Positions 49,952 to 59,814 of a stretch of 64,000 bases of DNA are shown in pieces (positions within the stretch are counted from its first letter, which is position 1; the number at the start of each line of letters is the position of its first letter). A program made the position numbers and the translations under genes. Location: NCBI RefSeq assembly GCF_003129965.1, contig NZ_NRCJ01000011.1:1-64000 (forward strand), given 5' to 3'. The notes under the pieces are model-generated. The model was not told where the DNA came from. It was given only the letters and a program-made list of their open reading frames with translations, and did no database searches. Origin of the DNA: Aggregatibacter kilianii. Lineage in GTDB: Bacteria > Pseudomonadota > Gammaproteobacteria > Enterobacterales > Pasteurellaceae.

Positions 49952-50392
49952 TTAATAAATAAAAATCCAATACATTATTAAAAAACTAGAAAAAGAGAAA
50001 AACATAGATACTATAAAAGCAATAATTGAAGAATCATTAACAATATACTTAGGATATAAAATAACAAGTAAAATAGAAATAAAAGATGAAAAAAAACACC
50101 CATAAAGGTAAAGAAAAACACCTGAATCATCATATTTTCTAAAAAATAAATAATATACAATGAGAATAACAGTAGATGTTACTAAAGATCCAGTCATTGC
50201 TGAGGGTCTAACAAAATAATAAAGAATATTAGAAATGATAAGAGGAATAATAAAAATTAGAACATTTTCTTTATAGTAATGGATAGATTTTATTTCATGA
50301 TAATTAATAAAAGAATCAATAAAAGGTAATGCCATTGGCACAATAATTGCCAATGCTATTACAATAAATAAAAAGAAGAATTCCTTAGACAT
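49952..50392 (-). CDS. AT-rich hypothetical membrane protein
   Basis: A 146-residue protein of four or five hydrophobic spans, rich in Ile, Phe and Tyr, with no motif I recognise. Base composition is markedly more AT-rich than the surroundings (long A and T runs, codons such as ATA and AGA), which suggests foreign origin. AGAGGATTC lies before the ATG region on the minus strand, giving a plausible start. It is convergent with the M15 gene with about 30 bp between, and upstream of a long hairpin. Could be an orphan from a phage or polysaccharide locus; no function can be assigned. Confidence 0.65.
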   Translation of the reverse strand: MSKEFFFLFIVIALAIIVPMALPFIDSFINYHEIKSIHYYKENVLIFIIPLIISNILYYFVRPSAMTGSLVTSTVILIVYYLFFRKYDDSGVFLYLYGCFFSSFISILLVILYPKYIVNDSSIIAFIVSMFFSFSSFLIMYWIFIY

Positions 50393-50468
50393 AGAGAATC
50401 CTCAATACTATATAAGAATATTAGAGATTATACTTATTTTTTAATAAATTGATAGAAAAATAAGATTT

Positions 50469-50517
50469 AAGTGCGGTCGGTTTAAAAAACGTTTTTCAAA
50501 CTGACCGCACTTTTTTT
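50469..50517. terminator. long paired uptake-sequence terminator after folK
   Basis: AAGTGCGGTCGGTTT and AAACTGACCGCACTTTTTTT enclose AAAAAACGTTTTT. It overlaps the last bases of folK and ends the dksA-pcnB-folK direction. Confidence 0.85.
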
Positions 50518-51016
50518 AAAAGACAATATCCCCTTTCTTTTTTACGATCATCATCTGATGATGAGCAAACTTTTGTGCAATCACAGTTATAGATTGCCCG
50601 TTCGGTAAAGAAAGACTCGGGGCAATTTCCGCCAAAGGAATCATCACGAATTCACGATTGTGCATATCGTAATGAGGAACGGTGAGACGTTCCGATTGAA
50701 TGGTTTGGTCGGCATAAAGCAAAATATCCAAATCCAGCGTGCGCTCGCCCCAACGACGAAGACGAACACGGCCTTGCTCGCGCTCAATACGTTGTAATTC
50801 GTCCAGTAGTGCAAGGGGCGGAAGTGCCGTTTCCAAACAGGCGACGGCATTTACATAATCAGGCTGATCTTGCGGCCCAAGGGGTTTGCTTTGATAGAAA
50901 GAGCTGACGGCAGTGAGTTTACTGTCGGGTAACCGATTCATCGCCTGCAACGCAGAAACTAATTGTTCCTGCGGTTCCGCCAAATTACTGCCAAGGGCGA
51001 TATAAACCTTATCCAT
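50516..51016 (-). CDS. folK: 2-amino-4-hydroxy-6-hydroxymethyldihydropteridine pyrophosphokinase
   Basis: Folate synthesis step that transfers pyrophosphate from ATP to the pterin. 166 aa (E. coli HPPK 159). The family signature RRWGERTLDLDILLY near 87-101 contains the two magnesium-binding Asp residues, and MDKVYIALGSNLAEP starts the protein. Its start overlaps the end of pcnB by eight bases, so it is translationally coupled, as in E. coli. Confidence 0.96.
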   Translation of the reverse strand: MDKVYIALGSNLAEPQEQLVSALQAMNRLPDSKLTAVSSFYQSKPLGPQDQPDYVNAVACLETALPPLALLDELQRIEREQGRVRLRRWGERTLDLDILLYADQTIQSERLTVPHYDMHNREFVMIPLAEIAPSLSLPNGQSITVIAQKFAHHQMMIVKKKGDIVF

Positions 51017-52472
51017 GGGAGACCTTGCTTGTATTTTTAGCGGGATTACTGCGTTTGCGACGATGATATTTGCGCTTTGGTTGACCGGGTAAAGCTTTCA
51101 CCAAATCCTGCCGTTGGTTATCATTGCTGAATTGATATTCATGCCACCAAGCCGCCAGTTCAACCGCTTCACCGCCCTCAATTTCCGCGCGCATTACCAA
51201 CAAATCAAAGCCCGCACGGAACTTGGACTGCTCCATCACGCGTTGCACGGATTTTTGTGTACGCTTTAAGAATTGCAACTGCAACGACCAAATGTCGCGA
51301 ATCACGGCGGTATGGCGACGCGGCACAGCCAAGGCATTGCACAACACATCCAACAAATCGTTAGACGCCAAGGCATAAGCGTCATAATTATTTAAACCGC
51401 CTTCGTTCTTCAGGGTTTCCACCCGTTCACGCAACGGATACCAAAAAAAGGCGGCAAACAAGAACGCAGGATTAATCGGCAATTTGTCGGCGACGCGCTC
51501 GTCGGTAGAAGTCAACGCACGCAGAATCATTTTTTCCGCCATGCTGTCTTCACGCTCGGTAAAATAATTTGTCAACAACGGGAATAGCTGTTCAAACAAG
51601 CCGTATTGGCGTAGCAGACGATAGGTTTTGACGCCGCTTCCGCCCTGTAACAATTTTAGACTTTCTTCAAATAAGCGTGCCGGCGGGATATTTTTCAATA
51701 AATGTGACAATTCTTTAATGGGTACTTCGCTCGGTTTATCCAGAAACATGTCCAGCTTCGCCATAAAACGAATGGAACGTAACATCCGCACCGGATCTTC
51801 CTGATAACGGGTCACCGGATCACCGATTAAACGTAATTTACCGTTTTTTAAATCCTCAATGCCGTTGAAATAATCTTTCAATGTGTTGTCCTGCGGGTTG
51901 TAATACAACGCATTCACGCTGAAATCGCGGCGCTCCGCATCTTGTTCCAGAGTACCGTACACGTTGTCGCGCAACAGCATGCCTTCTTCGCTTTGCTTGG
52001 CGAGTTTTTCATTATGGTGTTCCGCATGGCTTGCACGGAAAGTAGCGACCTCAATAATTTCACGTCCGAACATCACATGCGCCAATCGGAAACGGCGCCC
52101 GACCAAGCGGCATTGGCGCTGAAATACCGCCTGAATTTGTTCCGGACGGGCATTGGTCGCCACGTCAAAATCTTTCGGTTTTTTACCTAATAATAAATCG
52201 CGCAAACAACCGCCGACGACATAGGCTTCGTAGCCTTGACGTTGTAATTTTTCTACCACGGTTAATGCGTTACGGTTGATCATGCGGGGCGTAATGCCAT
52301 GGGTTGAGGCTTTTATGCTATGTTTGAAATCTTTTTTATGGACGTTTTTTTTGTTGTGGGAAGCGCCTTGAGCCTTGCTTTTGACAGGTTCTGATTCAGT
52401 AACGGGTTGTTTTTTCGGTGAGGCTTTGACTTCATTTTGAGCGGAGGCTTTATTCTTCGTTTTCTTGCTCAA
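51009..52472 (-). CDS. pcnB: poly(A) polymerase I, non-ATG start
   Basis: Adds 3' poly(A) tails to RNA and so promotes decay. The nucleotidyltransferase core has GGCLRDLLLGKKPKDFDVAT near 87-106 with the catalytic Asp pair, then LVGRRFRLAHVMF and the RNA-binding domain. The tail is basic (KRKYHRRKRSNPAKN). The first ATG in frame is codon 62, inside conserved sequence, so translation must begin at a rare codon: the TTG at 52472 is taken here, with an ATT four codons earlier also open. E. coli pcnB is known to start at AUU, which limits its expression. The N-terminal 60 residues are Lys/Ser-rich and poorly conserved. Confidence 0.93.
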   Translation of the reverse strand: MSKKTKNKASAQNEVKASPKKQPVTESEPVKSKAQGASHNKKNVHKKDFKHSIKASTHGITPRMINRNALTVVEKLQRQGYEAYVVGGCLRDLLLGKKPKDFDVATNARPEQIQAVFQRQCRLVGRRFRLAHVMFGREIIEVATFRASHAEHHNEKLAKQSEEGMLLRDNVYGTLEQDAERRDFSVNALYYNPQDNTLKDYFNGIEDLKNGKLRLIGDPVTRYQEDPVRMLRSIRFMAKLDMFLDKPSEVPIKELSHLLKNIPPARLFEESLKLLQGGSGVKTYRLLRQYGLFEQLFPLLTNYFTEREDSMAEKMILRALTSTDERVADKLPINPAFLFAAFFWYPLRERVETLKNEGGLNNYDAYALASNDLLDVLCNALAVPRRHTAVIRDIWSLQLQFLKRTQKSVQRVMEQSKFRAGFDLLVMRAEIEGGEAVELAAWWHEYQFSNDNQRQDLVKALPGQPKRKYHRRKRSNPAKNTSKVSHG

Positions 52473-52527
52473 AAGATTTTTAATATAGGTAAAGATAAGA
52501 CATCTCCATTTATCACAAAAAGAAAGT

Positions 52528-52571
52528 GAAAGTGCGGTCGAAAAATGATGTGTTTTTTGACCGCACTTTTA
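52528..52571. terminator. paired uptake-sequence hairpin between dksA and pcnB
   Basis: AAAGTGCGGTC and GACCGCACTTTT flank a 20-base spacer. It lies 17 bases after the dksA stop and 56 before the pcnB start, and probably lowers read-through. Confidence 0.75.
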
Positions 52572-52587
52572 TCCGTTTTCGGTGGAA

Positions 52588-53025
52588 TTAACCCACCATT
52601 TGTTTTTCGCGAATTTCCGCCAGCGTTTTACAATCGATACAAAGGTCGGCCGTCGGGCGCGCTTCTAAACGCTTAATACCGATTTCAACACCGCAGGATT
52701 CGCAATAACCGAAATCGTCCGTATCCAATTTTTTCAAGGTACTTTCGATTTTCTTCATTAATTTGCGTTCACGATCGCGGGTACGCAATTCCAAGCTGAA
52801 CTCTTCCTCTTGGGTGGCACGGTCGGATGGATCCGGAAAATTAGATGCTTCGTCCTGCATATGAGCAACGGTTCGAGAAGCTTCATCTCTAATTTGATCA
52901 TGCCAGGCTTGCAGAATTTTTTTGAAATGCAGCACTTGGTGCTCATTCATGTATTCTTCGCCTTTCTTTTCTTTGTACGGCTCAACACCGGCTAAAGCTA
53001 ATAAACTCAAAGACGCTTTACTCAT
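52588..53025 (-). CDS. dksA: RNA polymerase-binding transcription factor DksA
   Basis: Works with ppGpp at the RNA polymerase secondary channel to adjust rRNA and biosynthesis promoters. 145 aa. The coiled coil has the FPDPSDRA tip with Asp65 and Asp68, equivalent to the E. coli Asp71/Asp74 pair. The zinc finger uses Cys108, Cys111, Cys129 and Cys132, so this is the classical redox-sensitive form. GGAG precedes the ATG. Upstream of pcnB-folK and divergent from comEC; the 243 bp gap between dksA and comEC holds no gene I can support. Confidence 0.97.
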   Translation of the reverse strand: MSKASLSLLALAGVEPYKEKKGEEYMNEHQVLHFKKILQAWHDQIRDEASRTVAHMQDEASNFPDPSDRATQEEEFSLELRTRDRERKLMKKIESTLKKLDTDDFGYCESCGVEIGIKRLEARPTADLCIDCKTLAEIREKQMVG

Positions 53026-53268
53026 TTGTATCTCCTAATAAAAAAGTCATCCATTTATTCTTCTAAGCCCCCACAATCAGTGTTGCTTAATGTCATAACT
53101 ACCACACAGTAAAACCGACTAAAAACGGACCCAAATTTTGAAGGCGTATAAATAGCAGAACTTATCCTATTTATCAAATAAAATTTACACATCAATCGGC
53201 TTTTTTGATGAAAATTTTTATTTTTGTGATTCAGCTTCCAATATTCACTTCCGCTGATTTTACACACT

Positions 53269-55752
53269 ATGCCTTTACGCCATAGTAGCCGCCTTTCGGA
53301 TGATAAAAGTGCGGTTAAAAATGTGAGCATTTCCTTGGATAAATTTGCCTTTAGCCTGATTTTCAGTGGCTTCACGTTGCTGTTTTTGCCCGACCGTTTT
53401 TTGTTGTCATGGCAAACCGCGTGCTATTTACTCCTCCTTTTATTGCCCTTAATCCTGCTTGCGCAAGCCTTTTCGTGTCACAAAATAAAACAGGCATTCA
53501 TCGGGCTGTTTTTATTCATTGTCAATCTGGCTTATGTTCACCATCCGGCAATCATCTTGCCGGCACAGACGGACAATATCGTCAATCTGCCGAAAAAGAT
53601 ACATACTGAATTTACCGTGCAGGAAATTTTGCATCAGCAGGATTACCAAACCTTGGTAATTCAAGCGAAACTCGCCGAAGCTCTCCCCGAACAACGACTT
53701 TACGCTCACTGGAAACCGGAGCAAAAAGTCAATATCGGTGAACGTTACATGGGCGACTTACGCCTGCGACCGCTTTCTTCCCGTTTGAATTTTGAGGGCT
53801 TTGATCGCCAACAATGGTACTTCGGTAAACGCATCACGGCTTGGGCGGAAGTGAAAAGTGCGGTCAAATCGGAAAGCCTTTTTTCCTGGCGCCAAACCGC
53901 TCTGCATCACGCCCTGCAACAAACGGAAAATTTATCCCAACAAGGCTTACTTTTAGCGCTCGGTTTCGGTGAACGTTTCCGCTTAGACAACAAAACTTGG
54001 CAAATTTATCAAAAAACCAACACTGCGCATTTAATCGCCATTTCGGGCTTGCATATTGGGCTGGCGATGATGCTGGGCTTTGCCTTAGCGCGCCTACTGC
54101 AATTTGCTTTGCCGACCCGTTATATCAGTCCGACGTTTCCCATTCTCTGCGGCTTGATTTTCGCCCTGCTTTATAGCCAACTGGCGGGGCTTGCCATTCC
54201 CACGTTTCGCGCCGTTATCGCGTTAACGATGCTCTATGCCATACAGCACCTGCGGTTGTATTGGACGGTGTGGCAGCTGTTATTTCGGGTGGTTGCGCTG
54301 CTGATTTTTATCGATCCGCTCATGTTGCTTTCCACCAGCTTTTGGCTGTCGGTGGGCGCGGTGACTTGCCTGATTATTTGGTATCAATGTTTTCCGCTGT
54401 CTTTATTACAATGGCGCGGACAGTCACTTGCCCATTCGGCGTGGGGTAAAGTGCGGTATGTTTTTGGGCTGTTTCATTTGCAATTCGGTTTACTTTGGCT
54501 GTTCACGCCGATTCAGTTGCTGTTTTTTAACGGCATTTCATTAAATAGCTTCATCGCCAATCTCATCGCCGTGCCGCTTTATAGCTTCTTTCTCGTGCCG
54601 CTGGTGTTATTTGCCGTGCTCACTCGGGGCGCATTGCATTCTTGGCAGCTTGCTAACGATTTAACGGAAAAAATCACCGCACTTTTAGCGCCTTTTGAAG
54701 ATCGATGGCTGGTGATTTCAATCACGCAAAGCTTATGGATAACCCTTGTTTTAACCGCGCTATTTTTATTTACGGTCTATCACATTTATAAACCACCAAA
54801 ACCGATTAACTCGACGTTGGAATTGGCAAAACAATTCCGTTTTAAAGGATTTCACCTGAATCCGGAACGCACTTTAAGTTTACCGTTACGGAAAACGGCT
54901 TATGCGTTGGGCGGTAGCCTGATTGTCTTTTGTGGTATCGCCTTAACCTATCAATATCTTTCCCGCCCGAACTGGCAGCTTGAAACCTTGGATGTGGGGC
55001 AAGGTTTGGCGACCTTAATCGTAAAAGACGGCAAAGGCGTGCTGTATGACACCGGCGCAGGTTGGAACGGCGGCAATATGGCACAATTGGAAATTCTGCC
55101 CTATTTACAACGGCAAGGCATTGACTTGGAATGGTTGATTTTAAGCCATGACGACAACGATCACGCCGGCGGCGCCAATGCGATTTTAGCGGCTTACCCC
55201 AATATTCAACTGACCACCGCCTCACAAAAGCGCTACGAAGCAAAAAACACCGAAAAAAACGACCGCACTTTTTGTGAAGCGGGCAAACAATGGGGTTGGC
55301 AAGGGTTACGGTTTAGCGTGCTATCGCCCGATAAAATCGTACCCCGTGCGGAAAATCAGGATTCCTGCACGCTTTTATTGAGCGACGGCAAGCACAAGAT
55401 TTTGCTGACGGGCGATGCGGATCTGAGTGTGGAATATAAGATCCTGCCGAAACTCGACAAGATCCATGTGCTACAAGTGGGACACCACGGCAGTAAAACC
55501 TCCACCGGGCAGGCGTTGCTGCGTCATACCCAACCGGACATTGCGTTGATTTCCAGCGGGCGTTGGAATCCGTGGCATTTTCCGAATAAGGATGTGGTAG
55601 CGCGTTTACAACAGCAAGGATCGCAAATTTATAACACAGCACATAGCGGACAAATCCGCCTGTTGTTCTACGATGATGGCATCAAAATCAGAACAGCGCG
55701 TACGGAATTTTCGCCTTGGTATCGCAGATTGATTGGCTTGAGCACGAAATAA
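53269..55752 (+). CDS. comEC: DNA internalization-related competence protein ComEC/Rec2
   Basis: Inner-membrane channel that brings single-stranded DNA into the cytoplasm in transformation. 827 aa. An N-terminal soluble domain sits between early spans, followed by the Competence domain with AHLIAISGLHIGLAMMLGFA near 254-273. The C-terminal metallo-beta-lactamase-like domain (about 565-800) has LDVGQGLATLI, LSHDDNDHAGG and LQVGHHGSKTSTG with metal ligands in place, so nuclease activity is plausible. Its presence fits the many uptake sequences. An alternative start is GTG 53323; the ATG at 53269 is taken but has no strong ribosome site. msbA follows after 47 bp. No clear CRP-S site was found upstream. 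Confidence 0.93.
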   Translation: MPLRHSSRLSDDKSAVKNVSISLDKFAFSLIFSGFTLLFLPDRFLLSWQTACYLLLLLLPLILLAQAFSCHKIKQAFIGLFLFIVNLAYVHHPAIILPAQTDNIVNLPKKIHTEFTVQEILHQQDYQTLVIQAKLAEALPEQRLYAHWKPEQKVNIGERYMGDLRLRPLSSRLNFEGFDRQQWYFGKRITAWAEVKSAVKSESLFSWRQTALHHALQQTENLSQQGLLLALGFGERFRLDNKTWQIYQKTNTAHLIAISGLHIGLAMMLGFALARLLQFALPTRYISPTFPILCGLIFALLYSQLAGLAIPTFRAVIALTMLYAIQHLRLYWTVWQLLFRVVALLIFIDPLMLLSTSFWLSVGAVTCLIIWYQCFPLSLLQWRGQSLAHSAWGKVRYVFGLFHLQFGLLWLFTPIQLLFFNGISLNSFIANLIAVPLYSFFLVPLVLFAVLTRGALHSWQLANDLTEKITALLAPFEDRWLVISITQSLWITLVLTALFLFTVYHIYKPPKPINSTLELAKQFRFKGFHLNPERTLSLPLRKTAYALGGSLIVFCGIALTYQYLSRPNWQLETLDVGQGLATLIVKDGKGVLYDTGAGWNGGNMAQLEILPYLQRQGIDLEWLILSHDDNDHAGGANAILAAYPNIQLTTASQKRYEAKNTEKNDRTFCEAGKQWGWQGLRFSVLSPDKIVPRAENQDSCTLLLSDGKHKILLTGDADLSVEYKILPKLDKIHVLQVGHHGSKTSTGQALLRHTQPDIALISSGRWNPWHFPNKDVVARLQQQGSQIYNTAHSGQIRLLFYDDGIKIRTARTEFSPWYRRLIGLSTK

Positions 55753-55799
55753 GGGTACAATGCGCCATTATTTTTTGACCTTAAGACAGAAGATTTATT

Positions 55800-57548
55800 A
55801 TGCAAGATCAAGACCTTTCCACCATGCAAACCTTCAAGCGTTTATGGCCAATGATTAGCCCGTATAAAGCAGGTTTGATTGTTTCCGGTGTAGCGTTGGT
55901 ACTAAACGCGTTAACCGATTCCGGCTTAATTTTCTTACTCAAACCTTTATTGGACGACGGTTTTGGCAAAGCGGACGCTTCTTTCTTAAAGCAAATGTCA
56001 GTGTTTGTGGTGTTGCTGATTCTCTTTCGCGGCGTGTCCAGCTTCATTTCCAACTATTGTTTGGCATGGGTTTCCGGCAAAGTGGTGATGACCATGCGCC
56101 GTCGCCTGTTTAAACATTTAATGTTCATGCCGGTCAGTTTTTTCGACAGTAACTCTTCCGGTCGATTACTTTCCCGCATTACCTACGATTCGGAAATGAT
56201 CGCCAGCGCCTCCTCCGGCTCCTTAATTACTATTGTGCGTGAAGGCGCTTATTTGATTTCATTGCTCGGCATCATGCTTTATACCAGCTGGCAACTTTCT
56301 TTGGTTTTATTTGTTATCGGTCCGATTATCGGTATTTTAATTCGTCTGGTTTCCAAGAAATTCCGCGATCTAAGTCGCAATATGCAAAATTCCATGGGAG
56401 AACTGACATCCACTGCCGAACAAATGTTAAAAGGGCATAAAGTGGTGCTTTCTTTCGGCGGGCAACTCATTGAAGAAGAACGCTTTAACCACGTCAGTAA
56501 CGATATGCGTCGCAAAGGCATGAAAATGACCGCCGCCGATGCCATTGCCGATCCTGTGGTACAAATCATCGCCTCCTTTGCTCTTGCCGCCGTGCTGTAT
56601 TTGGCAACCTTCCCTTCTATTATGGATCAGAATTTAAGTGCGGGTACTTTTACCGTTGTTTTCTCCTCCATGCTGGCTTTAATGCGCCCGTTAAAATCCC
56701 TCACCAACGTGAACGCGCAATTCCAACGCGGCATGGCGGCGTGCCAAACCTTGTTTGGTATTTTGGACATGGAAACGGAAAAAGACACCGGCACTTATAA
56801 GGCTGATCATGTGAAAGGCGACATTGAATTTAAAAATGTCACCTTTAGCTATCAAGGCAAAGAAGAACGTGCCTTAGACAATATTTCCTTCAAAATCCCA
56901 CACGGCAAAACCGTTGCATTAGTGGGACGTTCCGGTTCCGGTAAATCCACTATCGCCAATTTGGTCACCCGTTTTTATGATGTCCATCAAGGCGAAATCA
57001 CGCTGGACGGCGTAAACATACAGGATTATCGCCTGTCTGATTTACGTGAAAACTGTGCGGTGGTGTCACAACAAGTGCATTTGTTTAACGACACCATCGC
57101 CAACAACATCGCTTATGCGGCGAAAGACAAATACAGCCGCGAAGAAATCATCAAAGCGGCAAAAGCGGCACATGCCATGGAATTTATCGAGAATTTGGAA
57201 AACGGTTTGGATACCGTCATCGGCGAAAACGGCGCCAGCCTATCCGGCGGTCAACGCCAACGTTTAGCCATCGCTCGCGCACTGTTGCGTAATTCGCCGG
57301 TATTGATTTTGGACGAAGCCACTTCCGCCTTGGATACGGAATCCGAACGCGCTATTCAAGCCGCGTTAGAAGAGATTCAAAAAGATCGCACGGTTTTGGT
57401 AATCGCCCATCGTTTATCCACTATTGAAAAAGCCGATGAAATTTTAGTGATCGAACACGGACAAATTAAAGAACGCGGCAATCACAAGGAATTATTGGCG
57501 CAAGGCGGTGCCTACAAACAATTGCACAGCATGCAATTCAGTCAATAA
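55800..57548 (+). CDS. msbA: lipid A export ABC transporter MsbA
   Basis: Flips lipid A-core across the inner membrane. 582 aa as in E. coli. Six spans in the first 320 residues, then ATPase: Walker [10 protein letters not shown] near 376-384, signature LSGGQRQR near 480, Walker [13 protein letters not shown] near 500. The neighbour lpxK makes lipid A and overlaps functionally; the order comEC-msbA-lpxK-ycaR-kdsB is that of E. coli and H. influenzae. lpxK begins 19 bp later. Confidence 0.97.
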   Translation: MQDQDLSTMQTFKRLWPMISPYKAGLIVSGVALVLNALTDSGLIFLLKPLLDDGFGKADASFLKQMSVFVVLLILFRGVSSFISNYCLAWVSGKVVMTMRRRLFKHLMFMPVSFFDSNSSGRLLSRITYDSEMIASASSGSLITIVREGAYLISLLGIMLYTSWQLSLVLFVIGPIIGILIRLVSKKFRDLSRNMQNSMGELTSTAEQMLKGHKVVLSFGGQLIEEERFNHVSNDMRRKGMKMTAADAIADPVVQIIASFALAAVLYLATFPSIMDQNLSAGTFTVVFSSMLALMRPLKSLTNVNAQFQRGMAACQTLFGILDMETEKDTGTYKADHVKGDIEFKNVTFSYQGKEERALDNISFKIPHGKTVALVGRSGSGKSTIANLVTRFYDVHQGEITLDGVNIQDYRLSDLRENCAVVSQQVHLFNDTIANNIAYAAKDKYSREEIIKAAKAAHAMEFIENLENGLDTVIGENGASLSGGQRQRLAIARALLRNSPVLILDEATSALDTESERAIQAALEEIQKDRTVLVIAHRLSTIEKADEILVIEHGQIKERGNHKELLAQGGAYKQLHSMQFSQ

Positions 57549-57567
57549 TTCACTCGAAGGAGAACTC

Positions 57568-58542
57568 ATGCAGTTTTGGTATTCCCGCTCATGGCTTACA
57601 TGGCTACTCTGCCCTTTCTCCTTATTATTTTGGCTGATAACTGCCGTTCGTCGCGCGTTGTTTCGCCTTAATCTATTGAAATCTTACCGCGCGCCGGTGC
57701 CCGTCGTGGTGGTGGGCAATCTTTCTGTCGGCGGCAACGGCAAAACACCCGCTGTCATTTGGTTGGTGGAAGCACTCCGTAAGTGCGGTCTAAACGTCGG
57801 TGTGATTTCGCGGGGATACGGTAGCCAAGCAAAAACCTATCCTTTATTGGTGACGCCGACCTGCAATCCCGTGGAAGCCGGTGACGAACCCGTTCTAATC
57901 GCCAACCGCACCCAAGTACCCGTGTGCATTTCGCCTAATCGCCGACACGCTGTGGAATGTTTATTACAGCACGCACCCTGCGATGTCATCATCAGTGACG
58001 ACGGGTTACAACATTATAAATTGCAACGTGATATTGAAATCGTGATCATGGACGCGCAACGCGGCTTGGGTAACGGTTTCCTACTACCGGCAGGTCCGTT
58101 ACGGGAATTGTCGAGCCGTTTGCAATCCGTTGATTTCATCATTACCAACGGTGCGGAAAATGAATACAGCGACGCCGTCATGCGCTTAACGCCGCAATAC
58201 GCCGTCAATTTAGTCACCAAGGAACAACGCCCGTTAAATGCATTTTCACAGGCTGTCGCCATCGCGGGCATCGGCAATCCGCCGCGCTTTTTTGCCATGC
58301 TGGAACAGCACGGTATCAAATTAACTGAAACGCTGGCATTTCAAGATCACCAAGCTTTCAGCGCCGAATTATTTGAGAAATTCGATAAAACGCAACCGCT
58401 CTTCATGACGGAAAAAGACGCGGTGAAATGCCTCGCCTTTGCGCAGGAAAATTGGTGGTATGTGCCCGTCACCACGGAAATTCTGGGCATAAAAGCGCAA
58501 CAATTGATTCAAAAGATCGTACAAAAGTGCGGTCGGAAATAA
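57568..58542 (+). CDS. lpxK: tetraacyldisaccharide 4'-kinase LpxK
   Basis: Phosphorylates the lipid A disaccharide at 4'. 324 aa from the ATG at 57568, which follows GAAGGAG; the longer frame lies in msbA. A membrane-anchoring N-terminus ([15 protein letters not shown]) precedes the Walker [15 protein letters not shown] near 49-62. The [16 protein letters not shown] block near 143 contains the catalytic Asp region. In operon with msbA and ycaR. Confidence 0.96.
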   Translation: MQFWYSRSWLTWLLCPFSLLFWLITAVRRALFRLNLLKSYRAPVPVVVVGNLSVGGNGKTPAVIWLVEALRKCGLNVGVISRGYGSQAKTYPLLVTPTCNPVEAGDEPVLIANRTQVPVCISPNRRHAVECLLQHAPCDVIISDDGLQHYKLQRDIEIVIMDAQRGLGNGFLLPAGPLRELSSRLQSVDFIITNGAENEYSDAVMRLTPQYAVNLVTKEQRPLNAFSQAVAIAGIGNPPRFFAMLEQHGIKLTETLAFQDHQAFSAELFEKFDKTQPLFMTEKDAVKCLAFAQENWWYVPVTTEILGIKAQQLIQKIVQKCGRK

Positions 58543-58561
58543 ACACAAATCGAGATACATT

Positions 58562-58741
58562 ATGAACGGTAAATTATTAGAAATCGTGGCATGCCCAAGC
58601 TGCCACGGACGTTTGGAATACGACGAGCAAAATCAACGCTTAATCTGTCGTTTTGAAAAACTTGCCTACCCGATTAACCACGGCATTCCTGTCTTGTTAG
58701 CGGAACAGGGGCAACCGTTAAATCAGGCGGAGGACGAATAA
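58562..58741 (+). CDS. ycaR: Trm112/UPF0434 family small protein YcaR (59 aa)
   Basis: A short frame between lpxK and kds[21 protein letters not shown], then a third cysteine in LICRF, and [14 protein letters not shown] at the end. The CPxC motif and GIPVLL segment are the UPF0434/Trm112-like hallmarks; the fourth zinc ligand of Trm112 is missing, as in E. coli YcaR. Function is unknown, possibly as a partner of a methyltransferase or in lipid A/KDO synthesis by context. The start is 19 bp after lpxK and kdsB begins one base after its stop. Confidence 0.93.
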   Translation: MNGKLLEIVACPSCHGRLEYDEQNQRLICRFEKLAYPINHGIPVLLAEQGQPLNQAEDE

Positions 58742-58742
58742 C

Positions 58743-59516
58743 ATGACCCGATTCACCGTCATCATTCCCGCCCGCTACGCATCCAGTCGTTTACCGGGCA
58801 AACCGCTGGCGGACATTGCCGGCAAACCGATGATTCAACACGTTTTCGAACAAGCCAAACAATCGAGCGCAAACCGCGTGATTATCGCCACCGACAATGA
58901 ACTGGTGGCAACCGCTGCCAAAAATTTCGGCGCAGAAGTGTGCATGACCGCCGAAAGCCATAATTCCGGCACGGAACGCTTGGCGGAAGTGGTGGAAAAA
59001 CTGGCGATTCCCGAGGATGAAATCATCGTCAACATTCAAGGGGACGAACCGCTGATTCCGCCGGTTATCGTCAAACAAGTGGCGGAAAATCTCGCCAAAT
59101 ATCAAGTGAACATGGCGAGTCTGGCGGTCAACATCGACGAACCGGCAGAATTATTCAATCCTAATGTGGTAAAAGTGCTGACCGATAAAGACGGTTATGT
59201 GCTCTATTTCTCCCGCGCCGTGATTCCTTGGGATCGTGATCAGTTTGCGCAAACGGATGATGTGGCAACATTACAGCTGAACACCCAATATCTGCGTCAC
59301 ATCGGCATTTACGCCTACCGCGCCGGTTTCATCAAACAATATGTGCAATGGCAACCGACCGCGCTGGAACAAATCGAAAAACTGGAACAGTTACGCGTGC
59401 TTTGGTACGGCGAAAAAATCCACGTGGAACTTGCTAAAGAAGTGCCTGCGGTGGGTGTGGATACCGCCGACGATCTGGAAAAAGTGCGGTCGATTTTAGA
59501 AGCAAAATATAATTAA
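58743..59516 (+). CDS. kdsB: 3-deoxy-manno-octulosonate cytidylyltransferase KdsB
   Basis: Activates KDO with CTP for LPS inner core. 257 aa. N-terminal nucleotide-binding motif [16 protein letters not shown] near 6-21, then NIQGDEPLI near 97 with the metal-binding Asp, and [15 protein letters not shown] near 185. It closes the comEC-to-kdsB operon; its start is one base past the ycaR stop, so translation is coupled. No hairpin follows directly; the next 298 bp hold repeats only. Confidence 0.97.
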   Translation: MTRFTVIIPARYASSRLPGKPLADIAGKPMIQHVFEQAKQSSANRVIIATDNELVATAAKNFGAEVCMTAESHNSGTERLAEVVEKLAIPEDEIIVNIQGDEPLIPPVIVKQVAENLAKYQVNMASLAVNIDEPAELFNPNVVKVLTDKDGYVLYFSRAVIPWDRDQFAQTDDVATLQLNTQYLRHIGIYAYRAGFIKQYVQWQPTALEQIEKLEQLRVLWYGEKIHVELAKEVPAVGVDTADDLEKVRSILEAKYN

Positions 59517-59631
59517 TCTTTCTCAACAACCGTCGGCGCATGTTTCCTCACGCGTGTTAAAATCAAAAATGTAATAGTAAGCACACTCTTCAGAAGCGTG
59601 CATTATCAAAACATCAAAGATTGCGACGCTT

Positions 59632-59795
59632 CCCCTCGCCCGCTTGCGGGAGAGGGCGGAGAAAATCCGCAGGATTTTCGGAGGGAGAGGGGAAAAACAC
59701 AAGAAAAATTAACCGCACTTTTCCCCTCTCTCTGACTCCAAGTGCTGAATGCACTTTCCGTCTGTCTCTCTCCCGTAAACGGGCGAGAGGAAAAA
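59632..59795 (+). repeat. multi-hairpin pyrimidine/purine-rich repeat, copy 3
   Basis: Same orientation as copy 1 at 29200 and better preserved: CCCGCTTGCGGGAG palindrome, GGAGAAAATCCGCAGGATTT arm pair, a central uptake sequence (59713-59723), the AAGTGCTGAATGCACTTT palindrome and CTCCCGTAAACGGGCGAG. The gap 59517-59814 also has a scrap at 59569-59606 resembling the 18823 repeat; no gene is present. Confidence 0.85.
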
Positions 59796-59814
59796 TTTAC
59801 CCGAAGTAATAAAT

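Noticed and set aside
53026-53268. Search for a CRP-S (Sxy-dependent) competence site before comEC
   Set aside because: Only a half match (TGTGATTCAGC near 53225) was found; no TGCGA-N6-TCGCA palindrome, so no competence-regulon site is claimed.
53055-53375. 106-residue open frame on the minus strand between dksA and comEC
   Set aside because: It overlaps the start of comEC, has no recognisable features, and its composition resembles non-coding sequence. The 13-codon tail before dksA (MTLSNTDCGGLEE) was considered as a leader peptide but has no supporting site.
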